Source: Clostridia bacterium (lineage in GTDB: Bacteria; Bacillota; Clostridia; Saccharofermentanales; Saccharofermentanaceae). From it: a stretch of 10,607 nt of DNA. Positions 1-7,252 of this stretch are shown here, piece by piece. The translations under genes were made by a program, and so were the position numbers. A model generated the notes under the pieces. It did no database searches and was not told the DNA's origin. It saw only the letters and a program-made list of their open reading frames with translations. The DNA lies in the NCBI GenBank assembly GCA_017881645.1, contig JADGQQ010000095.1:1-10607 (forward strand). Direction: 5' to 3'. The stretch's first letter is position 1. Every line of letters starts with the position of its first letter.

Positions 1-435
1 ACACTGTCATTAATGCGGGAGATTCAATTTGATGCCGCATTTACATTTCAGTATTCCGTACGCCCCGGTACGCCGGCTTCAACGATGGAAGATCAAATAT
101 CCAAAGACATTGTAACAGAGCGCTTCTCGAGGCTTCTGGAGCTGCAGAACAGCCATTGCTATGAGTCGAATCTTCGTGTAGTCGGGAATTCGGAAGTAAT
201 TCTGATTGAAGGAAGCAGTGAGACGGCTCCGCATATTCTGTCAGGAAGAACACAGTCCAACTGTCTCGTTAATTTCACCTTGCCGGATCATATGGATTTA
301 CCGGACGGCACGCATCTTGAGGAAGGTGTAAATGTTCGCGGTGAATCTCTTGAGGGCAGTCTGGCTCTTGTAAAAATAACCGGTGCAAGACCGTATTCTC
401 TTGAAGGACGACTGGAGAGTTTTATTTATGACTGA
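1..435 (+). CDS. miaB: tRNA-2-methylthio-N6-dimethylallyladenosine synthase MiaB, C-terminal part (5' truncated)
   Basis: This is the last 144 residues of MiaB; the frame is open from base 1, so the gene begins outside the window. MiaB is a radical-SAM methylthiotransferase that converts i6A37 to ms2i6A37 in tRNAs reading UNN codons. The cysteine clusters that bind the Fe-S centres lie upstream and are not visible. What is visible is the end of the radical-SAM region, with the family motif YSVRPGTPAS (compare YSPRxGTPAA), followed by a TRAM-type RNA-binding beta-barrel in roughly the last 70 residues (from EVILIEG to SLEGRL). The stop codon lies 8 bp inside mutS, which points to translational coupling. 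The partner enzyme MiaA, which makes the i6A substrate, is encoded downstream in the same run. Assignment by motif and context is firm; the related enzyme MtaB is less likely. Confidence 0.93.
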   Translation, partial: TLSLMREIQFDAAFTFQYSVRPGTPASTMEDQISKDIVTERFSRLLELQNSHCYESNLRVVGNSEVILIEGSSETAPHILSGRTQSNCLVNFTLPDHMDLPDGTHLEEGVNVRGESLEGSLALVKITGARPYSLEGRLESFIYD

Positions 436-3142
436 AGATAAAGAAATGATCACCTACAGCACTCTGGACCGGTCCAGAATTACACCGATGATGATTCAGT
501 ATCTGGAGCAGAAGGACAAATTTCCTGATGCTATTTTGATGTTCCGGCTGGGTGACTTCTATGAGATGTTCTTTGACGACGCCATAACGGCATCCCGTGA
601 ACTTGAACTTACCTTGACAGGACGTGACTGCGGCCTGGATAAACGCGCTCCGATGTGCGGTGTTCCTCATCACGCGGCACAGGCATATATGCAAAAACTT
701 GTAGCTCATGGATTCAAAGTCGCTGTATGCGACCAGATGGAAGATCCATCTGTCGCGAAAGGCATTGTGAAACGAGGCGTAACAAGAATTCTGACACCTG
801 GAACCATCATGGATCAATCCGGACTTGAAGACAACCGCAACAACTTCATCCTGTGTATTTTCCGGATGGGCATGCAGTACGGTTTGGCTGCATCCGATTT
901 AACAACCGGAACTTTCGAAGTTACTCAGCTCGTAACCGGGAATACCGTAAGTAAGCTCCAGAATCAGATTGCGCGTTATTCTCCTTCTGAAATGATCTGT
1001 AACGACGCATTTCTCCGTGATCCTTTCTACACAAAGATCATGGATCCTTTTCCGGTTCATGTGTCGGTTCGGCCGGACACCGACTTTTCATCTGATCGGA
1101 TATCGTCCTATCTCAAACAGGAAGACGGCAACAAAAAGCATGTACCGGCGGATCTATGGAGTATGGATCAGGTGAACAAACTTCTGTATCGTTCTGCGGC
1201 AAACGCGCTTTTGTTCTATCTCGAAGAAACACAGCAAAGCACTCTGTCTCATCTGCATAATATTCATATATTTCGTTTGGAAGAAACGATGGAACTCGAT
1301 ATTTCTACACGCCGGAATCTCGAAATGACAGAGACGATCCGGACAAAGACCAGAAAAGGAAGTCTCTTGTGGGCTATTGACCGTACAAAAACCTCTATGG
1401 GCGGCCGTCTGATTCGAAAATGGCTTGAACTGCCGCTGATTCATGTAACGGATATTGTTCCCCGGCAGGATTCTGTAGAAGAAGCGAAAGAATCCTACAT
1501 GATCCGTCAGGAAATTCTTGAAGCCATCACCGGTTTAAATGATCTCGAGCGTCTTACATCCCGTATCGCACTCGGAACCGTTCATGCAAGAGACCTGCTG
1601 GCACTAAGAAATTCTCTGGCTAAGCTGCCGGATATCAAAATTCTGTCCAGCCGTTTAAAGCGCGGGATGTTCGGTGATATTCAGGCACTTTTTGACCCGA
1701 TGGAGGATATCTGTTCCATGCTTACGGAAGCGCTGGCGGATGATCCTCCGATCAGTGTGAAAGAAGGCGGAATTCTTCGTGCAGGATATAGTGAAGACAT
1801 CGACCGTCTGCGGGTTGCTTCCCGTGACGGCAAAAGCTTTATTATGGGCATTGAAGCAAAAGAGAAGGAAAAGACTGGAATCCGCACGATGAAGGTCGGA
1901 TACAACCGTGTTTTCGGATATTACCTTGAAGTCTCCAAAGGCAGCATTACACAGGTTCCCGATTATTTCGTTCGTAAGCAGACCTTAACGAATGCGGAAC
2001 GCTATATTACGGAAGAGCTGAAAAGCATGGAAGATACGATTCTTGGCGCTGAACAAAAGCTGATCAGTCTTGAATATGAGCTGTTCTGCAAAATCAGAGA
2101 GCAGGTTGCATCCCAATCCGCGCGTCTTCTCGGTACATCGCAGGCAATTGCCATGCTCGACGTCATCTTGTCTATGGGAGAACTTGCAGACCGGGAGAAA
2201 TGGGTACGTCCGGATCTGGATGATTCGGATTCGCTGCAAATAGTCGAAGGGCGGCACCCGGTCGTCGAAAAGATGCTTCCAACCGGTTCATTTGTCCCGA
2301 ATAACACATATATCGATTCTGAATCCCGCAGAATTGTCGTATTAACAGGACCCAATATGGCTGGTAAATCCACATATATGCGTCAGGTGGCATTGATCGT
2401 TCTTTTGGCGCAGATGGGAAGCTTTGTACCGGCGAAAAGTGCAAGAATCGGTATTGTTGACCGTATCTTTACGCGCATCGGAGCATCCGATGATCTCTCT
2501 TCCGGACAATCGACTTTTATGGTCGAAATGAATGAAGTATCTACCATACTCAGAAATGCAAGCAAAAGAAGCCTTCTTATTCTTGACGAGGTAGGGAGGG
2601 GCACCAGTACCTATGACGGTCTTTCCATTGCATGGGCCATTTTGGAGTTTATCAGCGATCCGGAAGTGATATTTGCCAGGACATTATTTGCAACCCATTA
2701 TCACGAACTGAATATGCTTGAAAACCAAATCAGCGGGATCGTGAACGCGCATGTTGAGGTGGAGGAAAAAGACGGAGAAGTCATTTTTCTGCACAGAATA
2801 TCGGACGGAGGAACGGATGACAGTTATGGCATTGAAGTTGCCCGACTGGCCGGCGTTCCCATTGAAGTTGTTGAGCGGGCCAAGAATATTTTAAGACAGC
2901 TTGAGAGTGAGCGGCAGATTCAGGGCGGCATATTCAGCAAGGTTCTTAAGACCGGCGATGACGGGCAGTATACGGCTGAGCCAATGGCCGGTCAGCTGGC
3001 ACTTTTTGATAAAAAGACGCAATATTCACAGCGAACGGATCCGATTCGTCAGGAATTAATGGATATGGATATTTCGCATATGACGCCTCTGGAAGCCATG
3101 AACAGTCTGTATGCTTTGATTTCAAAAGCGAGAGAAGAGTAA
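428..3142 (+). CDS. mutS: DNA mismatch repair protein MutS
   Basis: MutS recognises base mismatches and small loops, then uses ATP to form a sliding clamp that recruits MutL. I chose the ATG at 428 (904 residues) because GGAG at 414-417 lies 10 nt upstream. The frame stays open back to an ATG at 383, but that would add 15 residues with no family resemblance. In order: TPMM near residues 19-22; the mismatch-reading Phe-x-Glu motif (F44-Y45-E46 in GDFYEMF); connector, lever and clamp domains in the middle; Walker A GPNMAGKST at 641-649; Walker B with D720-E721 followed by VGRGTSTYDG; and the THYHEL signature near 756-761. Near the C-terminus Q856-L-A-L-F860 matches the beta-clamp binding consensus. 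Length is slightly above the usual 850-880. It overlaps miaB by 8 bp and precedes mutL by 10 bp. This is the mismatch-repair MutS1 type, not MutS2, which lacks the N-terminal mismatch domain. Confidence 0.98.
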   Translation: MTEDKEMITYSTLDRSRITPMMIQYLEQKDKFPDAILMFRLGDFYEMFFDDAITASRELELTLTGRDCGLDKRAPMCGVPHHAAQAYMQKLVAHGFKVAVCDQMEDPSVAKGIVKRGVTRILTPGTIMDQSGLEDNRNNFILCIFRMGMQYGLAASDLTTGTFEVTQLVTGNTVSKLQNQIARYSPSEMICNDAFLRDPFYTKIMDPFPVHVSVRPDTDFSSDRISSYLKQEDGNKKHVPADLWSMDQVNKLLYRSAANALLFYLEETQQSTLSHLHNIHIFRLEETMELDISTRRNLEMTETIRTKTRKGSLLWAIDRTKTSMGGRLIRKWLELPLIHVTDIVPRQDSVEEAKESYMIRQEILEAITGLNDLERLTSRIALGTVHARDLLALRNSLAKLPDIKILSSRLKRGMFGDIQALFDPMEDICSMLTEALADDPPISVKEGGILRAGYSEDIDRLRVASRDGKSFIMGIEAKEKEKTGIRTMKVGYNRVFGYYLEVSKGSITQVPDYFVRKQTLTNAERYITEELKSMEDTILGAEQKLISLEYELFCKIREQVASQSARLLGTSQAIAMLDVILSMGELADREKWVRPDLDDSDSLQIVEGRHPVVEKMLPTGSFVPNNTYIDSESRRIVVLTGPNMAGKSTYMRQVALIVLLAQMGSFVPAKSARIGIVDRIFTRIGASDDLSSGQSTFMVEMNEVSTILRNASKRSLLILDEVGRGTSTYDGLSIAWAILEFISDPEVIFARTLFATHYHELNMLENQISGIVNAHVEVEEKDGEVIFLHRISDGGTDDSYGIEVARLAGVPIEVVERAKNILRQLESERQIQGGIFSKVLKTGDDGQYTAEPMAGQLALFDKKTQYSQRTDPIRQELMDMDISHMTPLEAMNSLYALISKAREE

Positions 3143-3146
3143 GGAG
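3141..3146 (+). promoter_or_regulatory. Ribosome binding site of mutL overlapping the mutS stop
   Basis: AAGGAG begins inside the mutS stop codon (TAA at 3140-3142) and lies 6 nt before the mutL ATG at 3153. The overlap means that ribosomes ending on mutS sit directly on the mutL initiation site, which fits coupled translation of the two repair partners. Confidence 0.85.
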
Positions 3147-3152
3147 ACACAA

Positions 3153-5003
3153 ATGGGAAGAATTCATTCATTGGATCAGGCCACTGCGAACGGAATTGCT
3201 GCCGGCGAAGTTGTTGAACGTCCATCCTCCGTTGTAAAAGAGTTGATAGAGAATTCGATTGATGCGGGAGCCACTGTGATTACAATTGAAATCACGGGCG
3301 GCGGCATCTCTTTGATCCGGATTGCCGATGACGGATGCGGAATGGATGAAGAGGACGCATATCTTGCGTTTCAATGTCATGCAACAAGTAAAATCAACAC
3401 ACTTGATGATCTTTTTTCCTTACATACGATGGGGTTTCGGGGAGAGGCTCTGTCAAGCATATCGGCTACGTCCAGAGTAAATTTACAGACACGGCAGCCC
3501 GGAACCGATACGGGCACTGAAGTCATTCTCGAAGCTGGAATTCTACTCAAAACGGCACCTGTTGGATGCCCGAGCGGAACCAGAATCGAAGTGCGTGATC
3601 TTTTCTATAATCTGCCTGCAAGGTATAAGTTTCTGAAGAAAGACCAGACGGAAGCGCAGTATATCACAACACTCTGCGAACGTTTTTCTATGATACGTCC
3701 CGACATTTCTTTCAGACTGATCAGTCAGGGGAAAGAGATTCTGCACACTCCCGGCAATAACGATGCCGTATCGTCACTTTACTGTATTTATGGGAAGCAA
3801 ATTGTCGACCAGTGTATTCGCGTTGATGATGCATACGGAGAATTGCATATTTCCGGGTTTGTCGGAAAACCGGAGATTGCAAGAAGCAATCGGGGAGAGC
3901 AGACGGTATTTGTGAATGACCGGCTGATTCGATCCAAGACAATATCATCAGCCATTGATGAAGCGTATAAAACCATGCTTATGAAGGGCCGCTACGCATT
4001 TCTGATCCTGTCTATTCAGGTTCCGCCGCAGCTTGTGGATGTGAATGTTCATCCGCAAAAAGCGGAAGTCCGGTTCTGGAATGACAGTGAAGTATTTCGC
4101 TGCGTATATCACGTGGTTCATAATGCGCTGCAGTCAACCTCCCATATGATTGAACCGCATGCACACGCGTTATTCGGCATGCAGGAGCCGCCTGCGGGAA
4201 AAGAAGGCAATATGGAGACTGCAAGTGAATTTCCTGCTGCAATTTCCGGTGAAACCATAAAATATGCATACCCTGTCCAGCCGCAGCTATCTGATCTTTC
4301 GGAAAAAGCACAGACATATCGCGAAAATGCCGCGAAAACAATTTCCCGGGATGATGAAGCACCCAATCCGGCAGTAACGAAGGAATCGCATCGTCCGCCG
4401 GGCTTTTCCATCAGCGATCTTCAAAATGCACGATATATGGGGATCGCTTTTACGACCTATATTCTGCTTGAAATGGAACATTACCTGATTCTGCTCGATC
4501 AGCATGCGGCACATGAGAAAATTCTTTTTGAGCAGCTCGTTAAAAAACATTCTTTGTCTTCCGGAAAAGGAATGCACACACAGCCGCTTCTTGTCCCGGT
4601 ATTTGTTACGCTGACTCCATCGGATTTCCAATATTTACAGAGCGTTTCTGCATTGGTTGAAAAAGCAGGATACCGTTTTGAACCTATCGGAGATCACGAA
4701 ATAATTCTTCGCGAAATTCCGCATCTATCTCAGCCATTTCAGCCGATGGAAGGATTTCTTGCGCTGCTTGAAAGTATGAAGCAGGAAACGCCGAAAACAG
4801 ATGAGGAACTCCTGCTGCACCTTGCCACCAGTGCATGCAAAGCCGCAGTTAAGGGTCACGACAAATTGGATGAACTTGAGGTCAAAGCACTTCTTCTGGA
4901 CTTATCCGCGCTGGATAACCCATATCACTGTCCGCATGGAAGACCGGTTATGATTCGTTTGTCGCAGAAAGATCTCGAAAAAGAATTCAAGCGCATTGTG
5001 TGA
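3153..5003 (+). CDS. mutL: DNA mismatch repair protein MutL, endonuclease-type
   Basis: MutL links mismatch recognition by MutS to strand incision. This 616-residue protein starts at an ATG with a well-placed AAGGAG. The N-terminal GHKL ATPase has all key motifs: E33-N34 in KELIENSIDAGA, DDGCG at 59-63, and GFRGEAL at 94-100. A variable linker follows (about residues 335-430). The C-terminal dimerisation domain carries the metal-dependent nicking motif DQHA-x2-E-x4-E (D449 to E460), the ACKAAVK segment around C562, and CPHGRP at 593-598. These are the sites that make MutL an endonuclease in bacteria lacking MutH. Q477-P-L-L-V-P482 resembles the beta-clamp binding motif known in this position in Bacillus MutL. 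No mutH-like gene is in the window. It lies in the same operon as mutS and miaA. Confidence 0.98.
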   Translation: MGRIHSLDQATANGIAAGEVVERPSSVVKELIENSIDAGATVITIEITGGGISLIRIADDGCGMDEEDAYLAFQCHATSKINTLDDLFSLHTMGFRGEALSSISATSRVNLQTRQPGTDTGTEVILEAGILLKTAPVGCPSGTRIEVRDLFYNLPARYKFLKKDQTEAQYITTLCERFSMIRPDISFRLISQGKEILHTPGNNDAVSSLYCIYGKQIVDQCIRVDDAYGELHISGFVGKPEIARSNRGEQTVFVNDRLIRSKTISSAIDEAYKTMLMKGRYAFLILSIQVPPQLVDVNVHPQKAEVRFWNDSEVFRCVYHVVHNALQSTSHMIEPHAHALFGMQEPPAGKEGNMETASEFPAAISGETIKYAYPVQPQLSDLSEKAQTYRENAAKTISRDDEAPNPAVTKESHRPPGFSISDLQNARYMGIAFTTYILLEMEHYLILLDQHAAHEKILFEQLVKKHSLSSGKGMHTQPLLVPVFVTLTPSDFQYLQSVSALVEKAGYRFEPIGDHEIILREIPHLSQPFQPMEGFLALLESMKQETPKTDEELLLHLATSACKAAVKGHDKLDELEVKALLLDLSALDNPYHCPHGRPVMIRLSQKDLEKEFKRIV

Positions 5004-5006
5004 GGT
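5002..5006 (+). promoter_or_regulatory. Ribosome binding site that decides the TTG start of miaA
   Basis: GAGGT overlaps the mutL stop codon and lies 7 nt before TTG at 5014. A TAA stands in frame immediately before that TTG (5011-5013), and no ATG or GTG occurs between it and the MiaA P-loop, so TTG is the only reasonable start. Confidence 0.8.
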
Positions 5007-5013
5007 CAAATAA

Positions 5014-5952
5014 TTGAAGAACATAGAACCGTATACTTCGAATCAATATGCAAAAATTCCCGTTATCTGCGGCCCCACAGCCAGCGGAAAAAGTTCATTG
5101 GCGCTTTCTCTGTGTGAAAAGGTCCAGGGCGAGCTTTGTTCGTGTGATTCCATGCAGGTGTATCGACATATGGATATAGGTACGGCAAAACCGACCCGGG
5201 ATGAACAGTCAAAAGTCGTGCATCATCTCATCGATCTTGTTGATCCTTCCGACCCGTTCAATGTTGCACAATATCGCCAAAGTGCATTGGATTGCATTGC
5301 TGATTGCCTGCACAGGGGGAAGCTGCCGGTATTCTGCGGCGGAACCGGGCAATATGTAAGCGCATTGGCACTTGGCATTGAGTATGTAAACATCTCCATT
5401 GATCCTTCGGTTCATAACGAACTGCAAAATGAATGGATCCAAAATGGAATGGATTCGTTATATGAAGAGCTTCTGCGTATTGATCCGCTTTCTGCTGCCA
5501 AGATCCACCCGAACAACGTCAAACGAGTTATTCGTGCATTGGAAATATTCAGGCAGACAGGGAAGACCATGACCTATTTCAATCAAAAATCTCTGGAAAA
5601 CGGACCGGAATATCCATTTGCCCTGTACGCTATACAATGGGATCGCGAAGTGCTTTACCGGAGAATGGACGAACGGGTGGATCAAATGCTGTCGGAAGGT
5701 CTGTTGGATGAGGTCCGCAGGCTGAAAGACATGGGTCTGTCTGCCGATGCTACGTCCATGCAGGCGATCGGATACAAAGAACTTATAGAATATCTGCAGA
5801 AGAATATTTCTTTGGATGAAGCCGTTAAGCAGATCAAGCAAAATACACGAAATTACGGCAAACGGCAGCTTACATGGTTTCGGAACATGGGCAAAGTTAC
5901 ATGGATCATGCCTGGGGATGCTGAGACAGTATTACGGGATATTCAGGCTTGA
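5014..5952 (+). CDS. miaA: tRNA dimethylallyltransferase MiaA
   Basis: MiaA transfers a dimethylallyl group from dimethylallyl diphosphate to N6 of A37 in tRNAs that read codons beginning with U, giving i6A. The 312-residue length is typical. The P-loop GPTASGKS lies at residues 20-27; D45-S46-M-Q-V-Y followed by MDIGTAKP is the family's substrate-binding segment; GGTGQY at 109-114 matches the conserved GGTGxY motif; HPNNVKRVIRALEI and the C-terminal RNYGKRQLTWFR block are also characteristic. Translation begins at TTG, 10 bp after mutL ends, which is evidence for the same operon. Its product is the substrate of MiaB, encoded at the left edge, so the run holds both steps of ms2i6A synthesis. 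After the stop there are 142 AT-rich bases before the next gene, with no obvious terminator. Confidence 0.97.
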   Translation: MKNIEPYTSNQYAKIPVICGPTASGKSSLALSLCEKVQGELCSCDSMQVYRHMDIGTAKPTRDEQSKVVHHLIDLVDPSDPFNVAQYRQSALDCIADCLHRGKLPVFCGGTGQYVSALALGIEYVNISIDPSVHNELQNEWIQNGMDSLYEELLRIDPLSAAKIHPNNVKRVIRALEIFRQTGKTMTYFNQKSLENGPEYPFALYAIQWDREVLYRRMDERVDQMLSEGLLDEVRRLKDMGLSADATSMQAIGYKELIEYLQKNISLDEAVKQIKQNTRNYGKRQLTWFRNMGKVTWIMPGDAETVLRDIQA

Positions 5953-6081
5953 TGTCCTCTCCAAAACCATCGCAAATAAGAATATGAATGTATATTTATA
6001 TAATTATCTATCAAATTACGTATATATCATATAGCGCAAATTATACCGGCAATGATATGCTTCTTTTATCAAAGAAGGAGC

Positions 6082-6086
6082 GAGGT
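6082..6086 (+). promoter_or_regulatory. Ribosome binding site for the hfq-like gene (ATG start)
   Basis: GAGGT lies 8 nt before the ATG at 6095, and a second purine-rich stretch (AAGGAG at 6075-6080) lies a little further upstream. This favours ATG 6095 over the internal GTG at 6203, which has only a weak AAGGA about 10 nt before it. Confidence 0.55.
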
Positions 6087-6094
6087 ATAGAAGG

Positions 6095-6508
6095 ATGTAC
6101 AGACAGCCAATCATGCGGAAATCAACGGGTTTTTTTGAAGATTCGGATCACAAAAATCGTTATGCAAATGCTGCTGATCACGGGAATAAGGATACAGGAA
6201 GAGTGTGCAAGACGGCAAACCTACAGGAAATCTTTCTGAACAACTGCAGAAAAAATGAGAACATCGTAAACATTGAACTGCTGCATGGAGAGAAGAAGAC
6301 CGGTAAAATTGTAGGCTTTGACAGCCAGTCCGTCATATTGTCGTGTCTTGATTCACAAATTCTCATCTATAAGAGCTCCATCGTAATCGTAGTCCCTGCA
6401 AATCCGGTGCAATACATTTTCAACGAACTGCATCGTCATGAGATGTATGGCTCCAATGATTATGAATTCTTACATGCCGGAGCGGAAGAGTCCTGTAACA
6501 ATGCCTAA
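6095..6508 (+). CDS. hfq: Divergent Hfq-like RNA chaperone (Sm-like protein)
   Basis: Residues 42-104 align along the Hfq fold: NLQEIFLNN for the N-terminal helix (compare SLQDPFLNA), then HGEKKTGKIVGFD for Sm1 and IYKSSIVIVVPANPV for Sm2 (compare VYKHAISTVVPSRPV). Hfq hexamers help small RNAs pair with mRNAs. Against E. coli Hfq, Q8, Y55 and K56 are kept (Q44, Y92, K93) and the rim R16-R17 becomes R52-K53. However, H57 is Ser94, Y25 is Glu61, and one residue is inserted after FD. The position right after miaA is the usual place for hfq. From ATG 6095 it has 137 residues with a 41-residue N-terminal extension unlike known Hfq. A GTG at 6203 would give a 101-residue protein beginning MCKTANLQ, much closer to standard Hfq, so the start is unsettled. 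The last 39 bp overlap the 3' end of lexA on the other strand. Family call is by eye. Confidence 0.75.
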   Translation: MYRQPIMRKSTGFFEDSDHKNRYANAADHGNKDTGRVCKTANLQEIFLNNCRKNENIVNIELLHGEKKTGKIVGFDSQSVILSCLDSQILIYKSSIVIVVPANPVQYIFNELHRHEMYGSNDYEFLHAGAEESCNNA

Positions 6509-7099
6509 TATCTGGCAGTCTTCATGATCAAACGGAATAGGCGAGAATGCCGGATTCTCAGGACGAAGGTACATCCGTCCATCCTGGGCCGATAAAGTCT
6601 TGACCGTTGCTTCATCACCGATTCTGGCCACAATGATCTGTCCGAGCGCGGCCGCGTTCTGTCTCTTAACAATTACATAATCACCGTGCAGAATATGCGC
6701 ATTCACCATACTGTCACCGCGAACTTTCAACACAAAATGTTCGCCTGAAGAAAAAAGATCCGACGAGAAGGGAAGAGTACGTTCAATATTCTCTTCTGCG
6801 AGAATGGGAATGCCGGCAGTAATGGTTCCAAGAACAGGAAGATTTATAGTGTTCTCCTGCTGAAGATCCGGAACGATTATGGCACGTCGCTTTCCGGGCG
6901 TATATTCAATACGTCCCATGTCCTGCAAACGCTTCAGATGCGAATGAATGGTAGATGTGGATTTGATTCCCACACCGGAACAAATTTCACGAACCGAAGG
7001 CGGATAACCTTCTTTGCGAATATGAAACACAACATAATCGTAAATTAATTCAACGGTCTGATCCAGATTGCTTCGAGTAAAACGATTTTTATGTTCCAA
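6470..7099 (-). CDS. lexA: SOS repressor LexA
   Basis: LexA represses DNA-damage genes and cleaves itself when stimulated by RecA filaments. I place the start at TTG (7099-7097), with GGAGGG at 7111-7106 and a 6-nt spacer. This gives 209 residues, the usual LexA length. The frame is open to an ATG at 7207, but that stretch contains the promoter. The N-terminal winged helix-turn-helix covers about residues 11-75, with PPSVREICSGVGIKSTSTIHSHLKRL as family landmark in two parts (PPSVREI at 33-39, STSTIHSHLKRL at 47-58). The peptidase part has the scissile A95-G96 in GTITAGIP, catalytic S130 in VRGDSM and K167 in EATVKTL, so it should be cleavable. It is transcribed away from the 7253 gene and converges with the hfq-like gene. 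A LexA-box-like site over its -35 implies autoregulation. Confidence 0.96.
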   Translation of the reverse strand: MEHKNRFTRSNLDQTVELIYDYVVFHIRKEGYPPSVREICSGVGIKSTSTIHSHLKRLQDMGRIEYTPGKRRAIIVPDLQQENTINLPVLGTITAGIPILAEENIERTLPFSSDLFSSGEHFVLKVRGDSMVNAHILHGDYVIVKRQNAAALGQIIVARIGDEATVKTLSAQDGRMYLRPENPAFSPIPFDHEDCQILGIVTGLFRSGM

Positions 7100-7147
7100 A
7101 ATGATCCCTCCATATCTATATACAAGACCGAATATATTTTCAGTTTC

Positions 7148-7176
7148 ATAGTAGCATTCCGCGAAAAAGATGTCAA
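7148..7176 (-). promoter_or_regulatory. lexA promoter
   Basis: On the - strand, a perfect TTGACA (7176-7171), a 17-bp spacer and TACTAT (7153-7148) form a near-consensus sigma-A promoter. Transcription should begin around 7141, leaving a leader of about 40 nt before the TTG start. The -35 element is overlapped by a LexA-box-like palindrome. Confidence 0.8.
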
Positions 7177-7186
7177 ACGATTGTTC
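7175..7186. promoter_or_regulatory. LexA operator (SOS box) candidate
   Basis: AAAC-GATT-GTTC on the + strand (GAAC-AATC-GTTT on the -) matches the Gram-positive SOS box GAAC-N4-GTTC at 7 of 8 half-site positions. It covers the last two bases of the lexA -35 and lies 11 bp upstream of the predicted -35 of the divergent gene. Autoregulation of lexA is the established pattern; control of the divergent gene is inference. Confidence 0.65.
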
Positions 7187-7197
7187 TCTTCTGCTAT

Positions 7198-7226
7198 TTC
7201 GCATCAAATATGAATTGTGTTATAAT
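7198..7226 (+). promoter_or_regulatory. Promoter of the lexA-divergent membrane protein gene
   Basis: A perfect TATAAT (7221-7226) is preceded by TGT, making an extended -10 (TGnTATAAT). A weak -35, TTCGCA (7198-7203), lies 17 bp upstream. A transcript starting near 7233 would have a leader of about 20 nt, enough for the GGAGG at 7244-7248. Confidence 0.7.
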
Positions 7227-7252
7227 CAATTTATTAATTCTTTGGAGGCATC

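Noticed and set aside
383..427. mutS start at ATG 383.
   Set aside because: The extra 15 residues show no MutS similarity and would lie deeper inside miaB; ATG 428 has a ribosome site and fits family N-termini.
5999..6004. TATAAT in the AT-rich gap before the hfq-like gene as a promoter -10.
   Set aside because: No acceptable -35 lies 16-18 bp upstream, and TATA-like words are expected by chance in this stretch. A promoter here is possible but not supported.
5988..6239. 83-codon + strand frame in the gap between miaA and the hfq-like gene.
   Set aside because: Begins in AT-rich spacer without a ribosome site and overlaps the hfq-like gene in another frame; the protein is low-complexity at its start.
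7100..7207. Longer LexA beginning at ATG 7207.
   Set aside because: The added 36 residues would be encoded by the lexA promoter and operator themselves; TTG 7099 has a strong GGAGGG and gives the normal LexA length.
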